A stretch of DNA of 64,000 nt from Chryseobacterium sp. Tr-659 (GCF_011752975.1 NZ_VWWP01000001.1:124001-188000); one strand, 5' to 3'; positions 23,912 through 34,639 are shown, counted from the first letter of the stretch. Notes: a model not told the origin generated them from the sequence alone. Program-made: numbers and translations.

Positions 23912-24762
23912 TATTTTGCAGATAAAAAGTTATTAAGCTGGTTAAAATACCATTCTTTATCGTCATACATGATGAAGTGTAGCCCTTTTGAAGCATATTG
24001 CATATTGGCATTCTTTAGATTCTTGTACTGGTCTTCAATGGTGGGTTTTAAATTTACAAAAAAGGCTTCCAGTAAAATAAGAGAAGGACATTGGATATTT
24101 TTTATTTTCTCTCTGAGATCTGTATTGGAAAAATCACAATACATTTTTGCAAATGTTCTTCTGTCCGATTTCATACTCCAGCTAACCACGGTTTCCTGCA
24201 TTGAAGTATCTGCCAGTAGGCGGGGAATTGCCTGAGTTTGCATCTTACGGAACTGTTCATTGTCCATTGCCGTTAGTTTATTGATTGTTGCCGAACAGTC
24301 ATTGTTTTCTTTAGACGTAAAGTTCGGATCAGAAATTGCAGCAAGGCAGGGCAGCGTATCTACAATGATAATTTTCCCAACCAATTCAGGATAATCTGCT
24401 GCTATTGCAAGGGCAAGGCCTCCTCCCATACTGTGCCCGATGATTACCGGTTTTTCAATTTTATTTTCTTTGATATAAATAGCAATTGCTTCTTCCCAAT
24501 CTTTAAAGCTGGCATCAGCCTCCGGTTTTATTCCGGCAAATCCGGCCATTGTTAAAGTATAGCAAGTAAAGTTTTTTTCAAATTTTGCAGTGGTTTCATT
24601 CCATACCTCTCCGGAAGAAGCAAACCCCGGAATAAAAATTAAAGATTGATTTCCTTTTCCTGTTTTCTTCACCTCGAAAGGATAAGTTTTTTTCTGACCG
24701 AATATATTGCATACCGCTAAAAAGAATAACATAAGAATAAGAAGGAATGTGAATTTTTTCAT
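23911..24762 (-). CDS. Exported alpha/beta hydrolase
   Basis: 283 residues: a signal peptide (about 1-22, ending NIFGQ), then an alpha/beta hydrolase with oxyanion region IFIPGFASSGEVW, nucleophile elbow IGHSMGGGLALA (Ser in GHSMGG), acid in the region around LILLEAFFVN, and His in SKGLHFIMYDD. Esterase or peptidase activity is likely in the periplasm; the substrate is unknown. It is the first gene of the overlapping operon with the ECF sigma factor, an unusual place for an enzyme. Confidence 0.88.
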   Translation of the reverse strand: MKKFTFLLILMLFFLAVCNIFGQKKTYPFEVKKTGKGNQSLIFIPGFASSGEVWNETTAKFEKNFTCYTLTMAGFAGIKPEADASFKDWEEAIAIYIKENKIEKPVIIGHSMGGGLALAIAADYPELVGKIIIVDTLPCLAAISDPNFTSKENNDCSATINKLTAMDNEQFRKMQTQAIPRLLADTSMQETVVSWSMKSDRRTFAKMYCDFSNTDLREKIKNIQCPSLILLEAFFVNLKPTIEDQYKNLKNANMQYASKGLHFIMYDDKEWYFNQLNNFLSAK

Positions 24763-24925
24763 GATTTCTAAGGTTTTAAAGTTTATTTGTCTTTTAGAGA
24801 CGAACCTTGAAAAAATGTTACACTAAATTTTATTTTTTTTTGAAAAAATATTTACACTTCTTTAAAACCCTTATGGTTAGGGTGAAATTTTTGGAAATTT
24901 ATCAACAATAAAATTGATAACCCTA

Positions 24926-25600
24926 TCAATCTCCTATTTTTCCGTAGAATGTACTCACATCGAAATATAGCCCAGGAATTTTATATAGCCCTTTTTCAAA
25001 TTCGTGGTAGTCACATTTTCCTTTCATACTTTGTGATTTTGTTTCCATTTGAAACCTGTTCAAAAGTACATATTCATCAGTAACAGAAATGACATGAAAG
25101 CCTGTTTCGCAGGTTAACCCATCACCGGAAGTAAGAACAGCACTCAATAAGCCGTGGAAATTTCCTGCAATCTTTTTTGCAGTGCTATCATCATTATTTA
25201 AATGGTAGAGATAAGCGAGGTAATTCATAGTCCGCAAATCCAACGGATTTTCATCCAAAGCATCCAGAAACAGCTGGATTCCTTTCGAAAGATCTTTTTG
25301 TGAAATGCCTTCACCACGATAATATTTGGCTACCTCTTCAGCCTTTTTCCCAGTTTTATACGGTTTATATTCTTTTTGAAAGGTATATCCGAAGTAAAGG
25401 TGGCGATATTGATTGCTTGTAAGAAGCGTGTCATTCTCTTTTAATCTTCTTAAAAGTTTTGGGTAATAGAATTCGGAGCTTTTATCCTCAATGTTTTTTT
25501 GAATTAAAGAATAATCAGGGGCTTTGAATTCCAGTTTCTGACCTTTTACAAAAGACAGAAGAACGAAAAGAAATAGCGAGAAAAAGACTTTGATATTCAT
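24926..25600 (-). CDS. DUF4919 domain protein
   Basis: 224 residues with a signal peptide (1-20, ending VKGQ). The body matches the DUF4919 pattern: PDYSLIQKNIEDKSSEFYYP, DTLLTSNQYRHLYFGYTFQ and a helical TPR-like centre (IQLFLDALDENPLDLRTMNY). Function unknown; exported, probably periplasmic. It stands alone between AT-rich spacers. Confidence 0.82.
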   Translation of the reverse strand: MNIKVFFSLFLFVLLSFVKGQKLEFKAPDYSLIQKNIEDKSSEFYYPKLLRRLKENDTLLTSNQYRHLYFGYTFQKEYKPYKTGKKAEEVAKYYRGEGISQKDLSKGIQLFLDALDENPLDLRTMNYLAYLYHLNNDDSTAKKIAGNFHGLLSAVLTSGDGLTCETGFHVISVTDEYVLLNRFQMETKSQSMKGKCDYHEFEKGLYKIPGLYFDVSTFYGKIGD

Positions 25601-25763
25601 AGTTTTTGTAGGCGTGCTGCAATTTTTAATAAGGTTAAAAATACGGAATATGTATTAATAAGAAAAAATAGAATGGTTATTAGTAAAAAAAACAATAAAA
25701 TACTGATAAACTGATATGTAGTATTAATAAATTTACTAACTTTATTCGGAAATTGAGACACAA

Positions 25764-25782
25764 CCCCTACCATAGGTGGGGG
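25764..25782 (+). promoter_or_regulatory. GC-rich leader hairpin before a small gene
   Basis: CCCCTACC-ATA-GGTGGGGG forms an 8-bp stem with one G-U pair, in otherwise very AT-rich DNA 46 bases before the ATG at 25828. A -7-like TAACTTTA lies just upstream (about 25736-25743), so the hairpin would be in the leader RNA. No T-run follows, so a terminator is unlikely. Confidence 0.5.
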
Positions 25783-25827
25783 CTCAACAGTAAAAAAACA
25801 TTTTTAATTAAAATCCCAAAATAATAA

Positions 25828-26043
25828 ATGAGTAGTAATATCCAAGATGAATTTAAGGTCTTTAAAGACGAGTTGAGAAAGTTGAATATCGAAGTACAGA
25901 AAGTGGTAAAAGTAGGGAACGGGAGTATGGATTTCCACGAAGTTTTCTACAAATCGCCGAGGTATGAAGAGGTAAAAAGCGTATATGTTCAGCGTCATAA
26001 TCTGGACACTATGATAGAAAAATTTAAACAAGCTTATCATTAA
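25828..26043 (+). CDS. Small hypothetical protein
   Basis: 71 residues, soluble, with heptad-like N-terminal helix (DEFKVFKDELRKLNIEVQKV) and a basic C-terminal half (YVQRHNLDTMIEKFKQAYH). No recognised domain. Three facts support a real gene: a structured leader upstream, a strong terminator 9 bases after the stop, and its length with few rare codons. The longer minus-strand frame across it lacks these. Confidence 0.7.
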   Translation: MSSNIQDEFKVFKDELRKLNIEVQKVVKVGNGSMDFHEVFYKSPRYEEVKSVYVQRHNLDTMIEKFKQAYH

Positions 26044-26052
26044 GAAATAGAC

Positions 26053-26088
26053 CGATCGCCGCAGAGAATCTGCGGCGATCGTTTTTTA
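26053..26088 (+). terminator. Strong Rho-independent terminator
   Basis: Perfect 13-bp arms CGATCGCCGCAGA (26053-26065) and its complement (26069-26081), loop GAA, then TTTTTT. It ends the small gene at 25828 and may also serve the convergent transporter gene. Confidence 0.95.
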
Positions 26089-26103
26089 TAGCATTTTATC
26101 ATA

Positions 26104-27396
26104 TCAATCTTTATCCAGAGTTGAGGTCTTTTTAGTATCCTTCATTCCGATATAAACAATCAGAGAAAAAAGAATACATCCTGTAATATACCAGTAAAAG
26201 TATTCTTCAGAACCAATCTTTTTAAACCAAAGTGCAATATATTCCGCAGTACCTCCAAATACTGCTACCGTAACGGCATAAGGTAATCCCACGCCAAGAG
26301 CTCTGATTTCGGAGGGAAAAAGTTCTGCCTTTACTACTGCATTAATAGAAGTGTAGCCACTCACAATAATCAACGCAGCCATAATCAGAAAAAATGCACC
26401 CCACATAGAAGTGGTAGTACTTAACGCTGTGAGAAGAGGAACAGTACATAAGGTTCCCAGAATTCCAAAGCCTAAAAGAAGCGGCCTTCTTCCGATTTTA
26501 TCAGATAATCCTCCAAAGACAGGCTGAAGACAGGCAAATATGAATAATGAAACAAACGATATCAACGTAGATTCTTCCTTTGTAAGATGTACGGTATTGA
26601 CCAGGAATTTCTGCATATAAGTGGTATAGGTATAAAAGGCTAAAGTTCCGCCTAAAGTTAATCCCACAACCGTAAGTAAAGCTTTAGGATGTTTAAGAAG
26701 TTCTTTTACCGTACCTTTTTTCTTATCATTAATTTCTTTCTTATTCTCAAAAGCTTCCGTTTCATGAAGATTGGCCCTCAGATATAATGCAATAATGGAA
26801 AGCAAAGCTCCAATAACGAAAGGAATTCTCCAGCCCCATTCTTCAAGCTGTGTCTCCGTTAGTAATAATTTCTGTAAAATAAGCTGAATTCCCAATGCAA
26901 TAAGCTGTCCTCCAATCAATGTTACATATTGAAAGCTGGAATAAAAACCCCTTCTGTCCTGTGTTGCCATTTCGCTGAGATAAGTGGCGGAAACACCATA
27001 TTCACCACCTACACTCAGCCCCTGAAGCAATCTTGCAAGAAGGAGCAGTACCGGAGCAAGAATACCTATTGTTTTATAGGTTGGTGTAAGCGCAATCAGT
27101 AAAGAACCAAAGGACATTAATAGCACAGAAAGTGTCATCGCTTTTTTTCTTCCGATCTTATCAGCAATACTTCCGAACATCCATCCGCCAATAGGCCTCA
27201 TCAGAAAGCCTACGGCAAATATTCCTGCAGTATTCATCAGCTGTGCATTGAGATCGGAATCCGGGAAAAAAGAATGAGAAAAATAAATGGCAAAAGCTGC
27301 GTACGCATACCAATCATACCATTCTACAAGGTTTCCGATAGACCCTCCTATGATTGCTTTTATTCTTTGAGTAGTGCTGATAGCCTGTGAATTCAT
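26104..27396 (-). CDS. MFS transporter, metabolite:H+ symporter family
   Basis: 430 residues with 12 predicted membrane segments. The N-terminal IIGGSIGNLVEWYDWYAYAA and FPDSDLNAQL are typical of the metabolite:H+ symporter branch of the MFS (KgtP/ProP/ShiA-like), as are the loop GSIADKIGRKKAM and LLQGLSVGGEYG. It probably imports an organic acid or osmolyte with protons. It follows the polyglutamine gene by 18 bases and could share its transcript. Confidence 0.92.
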   Translation of the reverse strand: MNSQAISTTQRIKAIIGGSIGNLVEWYDWYAYAAFAIYFSHSFFPDSDLNAQLMNTAGIFAVGFLMRPIGGWMFGSIADKIGRKKAMTLSVLLMSFGSLLIALTPTYKTIGILAPVLLLLARLLQGLSVGGEYGVSATYLSEMATQDRRGFYSSFQYVTLIGGQLIALGIQLILQKLLLTETQLEEWGWRIPFVIGALLSIIALYLRANLHETEAFENKKEINDKKKGTVKELLKHPKALLTVVGLTLGGTLAFYTYTTYMQKFLVNTVHLTKEESTLISFVSLFIFACLQPVFGGLSDKIGRRPLLLGFGILGTLCTVPLLTALSTTTSMWGAFFLIMAALIIVSGYTSINAVVKAELFPSEIRALGVGLPYAVTVAVFGGTAEYIALWFKKIGSEEYFYWYITGCILFSLIVYIGMKDTKKTSTLDKD

Positions 27397-27414
27397 ATTT
27401 TGCTCTTTACTATT

Positions 27415-28596
<1,182 letters not shown>

Positions 28597-28644
28597 GTTT
28601 TTAGTTTTAAAATAAGCAGTGTAAGATACAAATTTCAGAAAATA

Positions 28645-28674
28645 ATTAAACCGTCCTGAAAAGAACGGTTTAAT
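28645..28674 (-). terminator. Terminator of the DUF3575 gene
   Basis: Perfect 10-bp arms ATTAAACCGT (28645-28654) and ACGGTTTAAT (28665-28674), loop 10 bases. On the minus strand the stem is followed by TATTTTCTG. The ACCGT/ACGGT core resembles the hairpins at 38143, 53592, 54805 and 55729. Confidence 0.75.
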
Positions 28675-28693
28675 GATATAATGTTTTAATTTT

Positions 28694-29446
28694 TTAAAAT
28701 CTGTATCCCAGAGACAGCCCGCTTCTGAAGCCTGCCCACGGTCCGTCTACTTTTATTCTTGCTCCATTGGCATTGGTTTCCACTGTATATTTCACAAAAG
28801 GAATATCCAGTTTTTCTATTTCCTTTTTAAGTTGTGCCTGCATGTCAGGAGTAAGCAGATAATCACTGGTCATGGTGAAATCACCCTTTCCGCTTCCGTA
28901 ATGGGCACCGGCTATCCAGAAATCAAGCACGAGATTCTGGCTTCTGGTAAGGAAGAATTGTACTCCTACCATCAATCCTCCACTATTTCCTTTGGTATCT
29001 CCCTGTCCTTTAAGCGGGACTTGGTAGGTAATTCCATTTGGACCATTATAATCATAATAGAAATCAAAAGTATTGGACGAAACATCAGAATAACGGTAAT
29101 AGGGAGCAAAATAAAATCCTTTTCCATAACCATGACCGATATAGAATCTCGGTTCTATCGTAAAGTTCGTAGCTCTTACCCTAAGATTTTGGAATCGTTT
29201 TTCATCCTCATCTTTCAGAAATGCATTGATGAAAGGAACTTTTCCCTGAGGCATTGTTCCAAAACCGATGTTCAGTGAGAACCATTGGTTGATTGCTCTT
29301 TCATAAGATAGATTGATGTTTCTGAACGCATAGGCGGTAACATTGGTTTTGATGATGTTCAGTTTTTCCGTGGGGGGGTTCTCTGTTTCCTGCGCATGGA
29401 AGGCGGAAAACAGGAAGCATGAAATGAATAGGACTGCTTTTTTCAT
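28694..29446 (-). CDS. DUF3575 outer-membrane protein
   Basis: 250 residues. Signal peptide (1-18, ending FHAQ), then NIIKTNVTAYAFRNINLSYE, the DUF3575 hallmark, and a beta-rich body ending in aromatic Phe (GLSLGYRF) as in outer-membrane barrels. Function unknown. It is divergent from the TonB-receptor-like gene at 29617. Confidence 0.88.
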   Translation of the reverse strand: MKKAVLFISCFLFSAFHAQETENPPTEKLNIIKTNVTAYAFRNINLSYERAINQWFSLNIGFGTMPQGKVPFINAFLKDEDEKRFQNLRVRATNFTIEPRFYIGHGYGKGFYFAPYYRYSDVSSNTFDFYYDYNGPNGITYQVPLKGQGDTKGNSGGLMVGVQFFLTRSQNLVLDFWIAGAHYGSGKGDFTMTSDYLLTPDMQAQLKKEIEKLDIPFVKYTVETNANGARIKVDGPWAGFRSGLSLGYRF

Positions 29447-29553
29447 GACTTTATATTTTGTGGTGTAAAAAAATAATCAGCAAAAAACGGGCTGAATTTA
29501 ACATAATAATTAAATTTTATTGGAAAAAGATATTGATAATTTATTATTGTTTG

Positions 29554-29561
29554 CAAAAATA
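29554..29561 (-). promoter_or_regulatory. -7 promoter element of the DUF3575 gene
   Basis: On the minus strand the bases read TATTTTTG, fitting TAnnTTTG, about 108 bases before the ATG at 29446. The long leader and the absence of a -33 element make the call tentative. Confidence 0.35.
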
Positions 29562-29616
29562 AATGTAATAGATATCAGAAATAGATTGTCATAATGGTAT
29601 AATCCCATTTTCTGAT

Positions 29617-31701
29617 ATGAAAAAAATGATATATGGTCTTTTCCTTCTTTCCGGAACTTTTATGTTTTCACAGGAGAAGAAAAATGATAGTGCAGATGTT
29701 CCGGCAGCAAAAGAAATCCAGGAAGTTATTTTAAAAGCACAGCGTAAAAAACAGTTTGCAGATAAAGCGGTTTATACTTTTGACAAAGAAGCATTAGAAA
29801 AGGCACGTTATGCAAAAGATCTTTTGCGTACCCTTCCGGAATTACAATTGGATCCGGTTGCCAATACCATTACCAGCACAAAAGGAGGAACTACATTATT
29901 CCTTATTAATGGGATTGAAGCAACAGATCTGCAGATCCGAAGTGTTGCACCCAGTGAAGTGGTAAAAGTGGAGTATTATGATATTCCGCCTGCCAGATGG
30001 GCAACCAGGGCGGATACGGTGGTGAATATACTGACCAGATCCACAGAAACGGGATATGTTTTCGGAGCTGATGTATCAAGTGCTTTAAATACAGGGTTTG
30101 TGAACGGTTCGGCTTATGCCAATTATACCAAAGGGAAAAACGATTTCGGACTTGAGTATTCTCTTAATCTAAGGGATTATAATGACAGGAGAGTGAACAG
30201 TATTTATGATTATCAGCTGGATGGAAAACATTACCGTTCAGATGAGAACAGAAAAGATCATTTTGGATATACTTTCCAGAATATCGCATTGCGCTATACC
30301 AGATCGGTTCCTGATGATTATGCTTTTCAGGCCAAGCTGAATATGGACATTTTCAGCAGATTCTCAAAAGGAGTAGGGCAGAGTGTTTTTACGGAAGATA
30401 ATACCAGAGAAGATCATGCAATGTTTAAAAATAATAGTTCAGACTATGTAATTCCTAAGCTTGATCTTTATTATTCCAAAAAGATGGGTGAAAGAGATGA
30501 AATCAGTATTAACCTTGTGGGTTCCCATTACACTACCAATACTTCTGAAACCGCCAAGGAATGGATTATAGGTTCCGGGGTTTCGGTATATGATAACGAC
30601 ATGGTTTTGAAAGCAAAGCAGACGAGTATTGTAGGGGAACTTGCCCATACTCATGATTTTACATCAGGAAAACTGTCATCCGGATATCGTATTTCAAGAT
30701 CTTCCATCTCCAATGATCTGAATAATCTTGCCGGCTATTCTCAATACAGCGTTAATTATCTGGAGCAGTATTTTTATACAGAATATTCAGGGAAAGTGAA
30801 TAAGTTCAGCTATCGCTTAGGAGCGGGGCTTACCAATATTCACAATAAAAGTGCAGAAAATACTTTTGATGAATGGACTTTTACTCCCAAAGTGATTCTG
30901 GCTTATCAGCTCAAGAATAATCATAATTTACGTTATACAGGAAGTTACAATCCGGTTAGCCCATGGAGTAATGCTTTGAGCAGTAATGTAGTGCAGCTGG
31001 CTCCGAATATTGTACAACGGGGAAATCCTTTCCTTGAATCTCAACAGGTTTTCTCAAATAGTCTGACATATTCTTTTAATAATAAGTATTTTGATTTCAA
31101 TGCAGGGTTATTCTACCGCTATACCAACAGAGTGATCAATCAGTACTATGTTCAGGATGATATGTTGGGAGGATATGCATTAACATATGAAAACGGGAAA
31201 AACGGACAGAGATACGGCATACAGCTTACAGGTTCTTATAAGCCTTTCGGGAATAGTCTGCTTGTCATAAAAGCGGTAATAACACCTACTTCGGAAACGG
31301 TAAGAACAAGTAAGGGAGTATTAATCAAGAATGATTATCTGGGGAATTTTTTTGAACTCTCTTCAGAATATAAATCTTTTTCCGTTCAATATCAGTTTAA
31401 CCTGCCTGTTTATAGCCTTAACGGAGCATTTCTTAATACCAATGAGAACCAGAATCATATTTTTATAAGCTACAAACATAAAAACTGGACGTTTTCCACG
31501 GGAATGTACTGGATCGGGATGCCTTCTGAATATAAAACGAAAAGCTTGCCGGAAAGCTTGGTTGATTATAAAGTCCACACGCAGATTATGAACAATAAGT
31601 CAATGTTTATTTTAGGGCTAAGCTATGATTTTTCCAAAGGGAAAAAAACTGAGATTCAACGTAAGCTAAACAATGAAACAGCTCCGGCTGCTACTTTTTA
31701 A
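29617..31701 (+). CDS. TonB-dependent receptor-like outer-membrane protein
   Basis: 694 residues. Signal peptide (ending MFSQ), then a segment EIQEVILKAQRKKQFADKAV that leads into a plug domain (about 45-145; RYAKDLLRTLPELQLDPVAN, TTLFLINGIEA, VAPSEVVKVEYYDIPPARW), then a large barrel (about 150-680). Neither an N-terminal carboxypeptidase-like domain nor a clear TonB box is visible, which marks the shortened barrel group annotated as outer-membrane beta-barrel or TonB-receptor protein. Substrate unknown; no SusD partner is adjacent. The final residues end ETAPAATF. Confidence 0.88.
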   Translation: MKKMIYGLFLLSGTFMFSQEKKNDSADVPAAKEIQEVILKAQRKKQFADKAVYTFDKEALEKARYAKDLLRTLPELQLDPVANTITSTKGGTTLFLINGIEATDLQIRSVAPSEVVKVEYYDIPPARWATRADTVVNILTRSTETGYVFGADVSSALNTGFVNGSAYANYTKGKNDFGLEYSLNLRDYNDRRVNSIYDYQLDGKHYRSDENRKDHFGYTFQNIALRYTRSVPDDYAFQAKLNMDIFSRFSKGVGQSVFTEDNTREDHAMFKNNSSDYVIPKLDLYYSKKMGERDEISINLVGSHYTTNTSETAKEWIIGSGVSVYDNDMVLKAKQTSIVGELAHTHDFTSGKLSSGYRISRSSISNDLNNLAGYSQYSVNYLEQYFYTEYSGKVNKFSYRLGAGLTNIHNKSAENTFDEWTFTPKVILAYQLKNNHNLRYTGSYNPVSPWSNALSSNVVQLAPNIVQRGNPFLESQQVFSNSLTYSFNNKYFDFNAGLFYRYTNRVINQYYVQDDMLGGYALTYENGKNGQRYGIQLTGSYKPFGNSLLVIKAVITPTSETVRTSKGVLIKNDYLGNFFELSSEYKSFSVQYQFNLPVYSLNGAFLNTNENQNHIFISYKHKNWTFSTGMYWIGMPSEYKTKSLPESLVDYKVHTQIMNNKSMFILGLSYDFSKGKKTEIQRKLNNETAPAATF

Positions 31702-31722
31702 ATGTGATATTGAGTGGTTATA

Positions 31723-31756
31723 AAAATCCCCGCTCATTTGTAGGAGCGGGGATTTT
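31723..31756. terminator. Bidirectional terminator
   Basis: Perfect 13-bp arms AAAATCCCCGCTC (31723-31735) and GAGCGGGGATTTT (31744-31756), loop 8 bases. It separates the convergent barrel gene (+) and T9SS gene (-). Confidence 0.93.
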
Positions 31757-31763
31757 GCTTTTA

Positions 31764-32762
31764 TTATTTCTTGATGAATTTCGTATTCTTGCTGTCACCA
31801 GCATTTTTTCCACTGACTTCAATAAAATAAGAAGCAGGAGGAAGGTCTGAGATCTGAATATTCCCGGATTTCATATCTGAAGTTTTAATCAGCTTTCCAT
31901 CCAGACTGTAAATATTAGCTTTGGTATAATTTTCAGTATTTCCTTTAAAACCAATAAAATCCTGTGCCGGATTTGGATATACAGTAAGGTTTTCTTTTTT
32001 TACAGCATTGCTGATGGCCAGAAAAGTTTCACTTAATGCCTGTGCACTTGATGTAGATTGGTTAATTCCAAGTAAAGGGACGCTGATGTTTCCGTTAGTA
32101 GTGTTTAGTAACGCATATCTGTGAGATGCATCATAATAAGCATATGCTGTATTGGTTACAGCTCCTATCGGATTTGAATAAGCAATATCAAAGGATGCAT
32201 ATAGATTAAAATTCTGAGTATATTTTACTCTAAGAACATTGCTGTACGTTTGATTTCCTACAATCAGTGTTCCATATGCGTCAGCCTGAGTAGACAGGGT
32301 TCCGCTGAACAACCCATTGGCAACAGATGAGGAAAAAGTTCCTTTAGCATTATCGTTTTGAGCAGGCCCGTAAGCCGTAGGATAATTATTATAAGTTCCG
32401 TTATCTACGGAAAAATTTAAAGTGGCCTGCGGATTAACAATTCCTGTAATTTCCAGTTTGGTTGCAGAAGCTTTATAATAGATGGTTGTAGTTCCGTCAG
32501 CCATTTTTATGGTAGTTCCCGGGAAAGTACTGATCTCAGTAGAAGTAGGAGCAGAATAGGTAGTTTGTGAAGCCGCTCCCATTGTAAGACTTCCATTTGA
32601 AAATGTAACATTTGCTCCTAATGCAGAATTGTCTACAGTTCCATTCACCGCATTATAGTTGACAACATCTCCGGAGATCGGATCGTTGGATGCTTTGGTA
32701 AGTGTGATTTGTGCTGAGAAAACTGCGGAAGTTCCGAGTAAAATGAGGAGAGTTTTTTTCAT
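31764..32762 (-). CDS. T9SS type A sorting domain protein
   Basis: 332 residues from ATG 32762 (MKKTLLILLGTSAVFSAQ signal peptide). The middle (about 20-245) is a Thr/Ser/Asn-rich beta-sandwich-like region without a known domain. The C-terminal sorting domain (about 258-332) starts LTVYPNPAQDFIGFKG, has KANIYSLDGKLIKTSDMKSG and ends KFIKK, so the protein is exported by type IX secretion and anchored or released at the cell surface. A TTG two codons earlier is in frame. Role unknown; adhesin-like. Confidence 0.85.
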   Translation of the reverse strand: MKKTLLILLGTSAVFSAQITLTKASNDPISGDVVNYNAVNGTVDNSALGANVTFSNGSLTMGAASQTTYSAPTSTEISTFPGTTIKMADGTTTIYYKASATKLEITGIVNPQATLNFSVDNGTYNNYPTAYGPAQNDNAKGTFSSSVANGLFSGTLSTQADAYGTLIVGNQTYSNVLRVKYTQNFNLYASFDIAYSNPIGAVTNTAYAYYDASHRYALLNTTNGNISVPLLGINQSTSSAQALSETFLAISNAVKKENLTVYPNPAQDFIGFKGNTENYTKANIYSLDGKLIKTSDMKSGNIQISDLPPASYFIEVSGKNAGDSKNTKFIKK

Positions 32763-32840
32763 GGTCAATTTTTTGTTAAAATTAATTAAAAATAGTATTT
32801 AATTTTAATTTAACTTGTTTTTAATTAAATATTTAAATAA

Positions 32841-32871
32841 AACAGCCGGCTGATAAGTTCAGCCGGCTGTT
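32841..32871 (-). terminator. Terminator of ribB
   Basis: Perfect 13-bp arms AACAGCCGGCTGA (32841-32853) and TCAGCCGGCTGTT (32859-32871), loop 5 bases; on the minus strand it continues into TTATTTAAAT. Confidence 0.92.
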
Positions 32872-32894
32872 CTGTGCGTTCAATAGATTAAAGT

Positions 32895-33542
32895 TTAGTT
32901 GCTGAGGATTATTTTACGATATGCGTAAATATCCTCAATGGTAACTACGCTCATTCCTTTTTTTATGGCAAAATCAACAATCTCAGGAAGTCTTGCCATA
33001 GAACCATCCTCATTAGTCAGTTCACAAAGCACGGCATCATCTCCAAGATTGGCCATTTTTACAAGATCTACACTGCCTTCCGTGTGGCCTCGTCTCTCAA
33101 AAACACCTCCTTTTCTGGCAATCAAAGGGAAAACGTGTCCCGGGCTTGCGATATGTTCTGCCTGAGCATCTGATGCTACTGCTGTTCTAATCGTTGTTAC
33201 ACGGTCTTTTGCAGAAACTCCGGATTCTACACCTTCTCTGGCTTCAATAGAAATGGTAAATGCAGTCTGATTTTTTGAATTGTTGTTTTCCACCATCGGA
33301 CGAAGGTTGAGGTGGCGGCTTTTTTCTTCAGAAATACACAGGCAGACAATGCCGCTGCATTCGCGGATTAAAAGTGCCATATCCTGTTCTGTAATAGTGG
33401 ATGCGGGAAAGATGATATCACCTTCATTTTCACGGTTTTCATCATCTACTAAAAGAATCCCTTTTCCCTTTTGTAAGGTTTGAAGTGCTTTTTCTACACG
33501 TTCTGCGGAGGTTGCTCCAAATTGTTCTAATAATTTTTCCAT
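32895..33542 (-). CDS. ribB: 3,4-dihydroxy-2-butanone-4-phosphate synthase
   Basis: 215 residues, the stand-alone DHBP synthase. Motifs: [19 protein letters not shown] (metal and phosphate binding Glu residues), [20 protein letters not shown] (His and Gly for the substrate phosphate), [12 protein letters not shown] and [11 protein letters not shown]. It converts ribulose 5-phosphate to the four-carbon riboflavin precursor. The GTP cyclohydrolase II domain found in RibBA fusions is absent. An FMN riboswitch lies in its leader, so riboflavin supply is feedback-controlled. Confidence 0.95.
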   Translation of the reverse strand: MEKLLEQFGATSAERVEKALQTLQKGKGILLVDDENRENEGDIIFPASTITEQDMALLIRECSGIVCLCISEEKSRHLNLRPMVENNNSKNQTAFTISIEAREGVESGVSAKDRVTTIRTAVASDAQAEHIASPGHVFPLIARKGGVFERRGHTEGSVDLVKMANLGDDAVLCELTNEDGSMARLPEIVDFAIKKGMSVVTIEDIYAYRKIILSN

Positions 33543-33637
33543 GTTATTTTACTTTTAAAAGTTAAAATAGTCTTCGGTACATGGAAATGAAATACGACAC
33601 AACAAGAACCCATAAGGAATCTTATTGATCATCTCAT

Positions 33638-33757
33638 TTTCTTCTCCCATCCAGACTTTAACTGTCGGTTCCGGAATTTCACCAGATCAGTCCCTTCAAT
33701 TGAAAGGAGTCGCGGACTGTAACCGCCGGTAGGGAATTTCACCCTGCCCCGAAGAAA
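33638..33757 (-). ncRNA. FMN riboswitch (RFN element)
   Basis: On the minus strand the conserved RFN segments occur in order: CTTCGGGGCAGGGTGAAATT, CCCTACCGGCGGT, AGTCCGCGAC, GATCTGGTGAAATTCCGG, ACCGACAGT and AGTCTGGATGGGAGAAGA. These make the closing stem and the five arms of the FMN aptamer. It sits about 95 bases upstream of ribB and would lower ribB expression when FMN is abundant. A -7-like TAAGTTTT lies directly upstream (about 33764). Confidence 0.96.
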
Positions 33758-33907
33758 ACTTATACTAAGTTTTGCTGTATGTTGTAATTTAAATTTTTAT
33801 TTCATTGAATCGATTTTAACGCACAGACTGCTAATTTCGGGAAGTTTTTTGAAATGAAAAAAGAATTGTGGAGAAAATAAGAACATTTGGTATTTAAGAG
33901 CAAAGAA

Positions 33908-34639
33908 TTAAAATAAACTGGTATTTAGGAAAGGCAGTTCTTCAGGTTGAGGATGATTTCTTATATCGATAAACTTTCTGAATTCAGGAGAATCATCACA
34001 AAAAATAATATCCAATGTAAAACGGTTATTTCCATACAAACCTCTATGGATCATGTTGGCAGAAAAAATAAGCAGGTCCCCTCTGTTAAGGGGAACTTTT
34101 ATTCCGGTATCAAGATCATCACAGGGAGTTCTCCCATTCATCGAAAGTCTTGTTTCCAGTTCTTGCGGCGTATCCCACTTTCTATGAGTTCCAGGAACAA
34201 GTTCAATCCCGGGCTCAGACCGAAAAGGAATTCTGAAATGGAGTACGTTTTGTGTTAAAATACTTTCTTTCTGTTGTTCCATATTCATTTCTGTGTATTG
34301 AATATCCCGATGCCAATAGTTGTTTTGTCTCTTGCTGAGTGGATCAAAAAACAACTGGGTATTCAGGAATACCGCTTTACGAGGGAAAATATCACTTACG
34401 ATATCTGAAATCTTTTTTTGAGAAATAAATTTAAAAATAGCCAGTCTTTCTTCATTACTGATCCATTTGCTGGAAGTAATGCTGTGGCTGTTAATGGCTC
34501 CGGATTTATATTGAGAATCATTAGCCTGCAGCCATGTCTTATGGAATCTGGTAAGAATACTTTCCAGGTGCTGTAATTCTTCTTCGGAAAAAATATTTTT
34601 TAAATAAATATATCCGGATTGATGATAAGAGTCTTTCAT
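33908..34639 (-). CDS. Phytanoyl-CoA dioxygenase family protein
   Basis: 243 residues of the PhyH group of Fe(II)/2-oxoglutarate dioxygenases. Iron ligands: His and Asp in [10 protein letters not shown], and the distal His in [16 protein letters not shown], where the following Arg would bind 2-oxoglutarate. It hydroxylates a small molecule; the substrate is unknown. Its ATG overlaps the stop of the DUF2200 gene (ATGA), so they are coupled. Confidence 0.88.
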   Translation of the reverse strand: MKDSYHQSGYIYLKNIFSEEELQHLESILTRFHKTWLQANDSQYKSGAINSHSITSSKWISNEERLAIFKFISQKKISDIVSDIFPRKAVFLNTQLFFDPLSKRQNNYWHRDIQYTEMNMEQQKESILTQNVLHFRIPFRSEPGIELVPGTHRKWDTPQELETRLSMNGRTPCDDLDTGIKVPLNRGDLLIFSANMIHRGLYGNNRFTLDIIFCDDSPEFRKFIDIRNHPQPEELPFLNTSLF

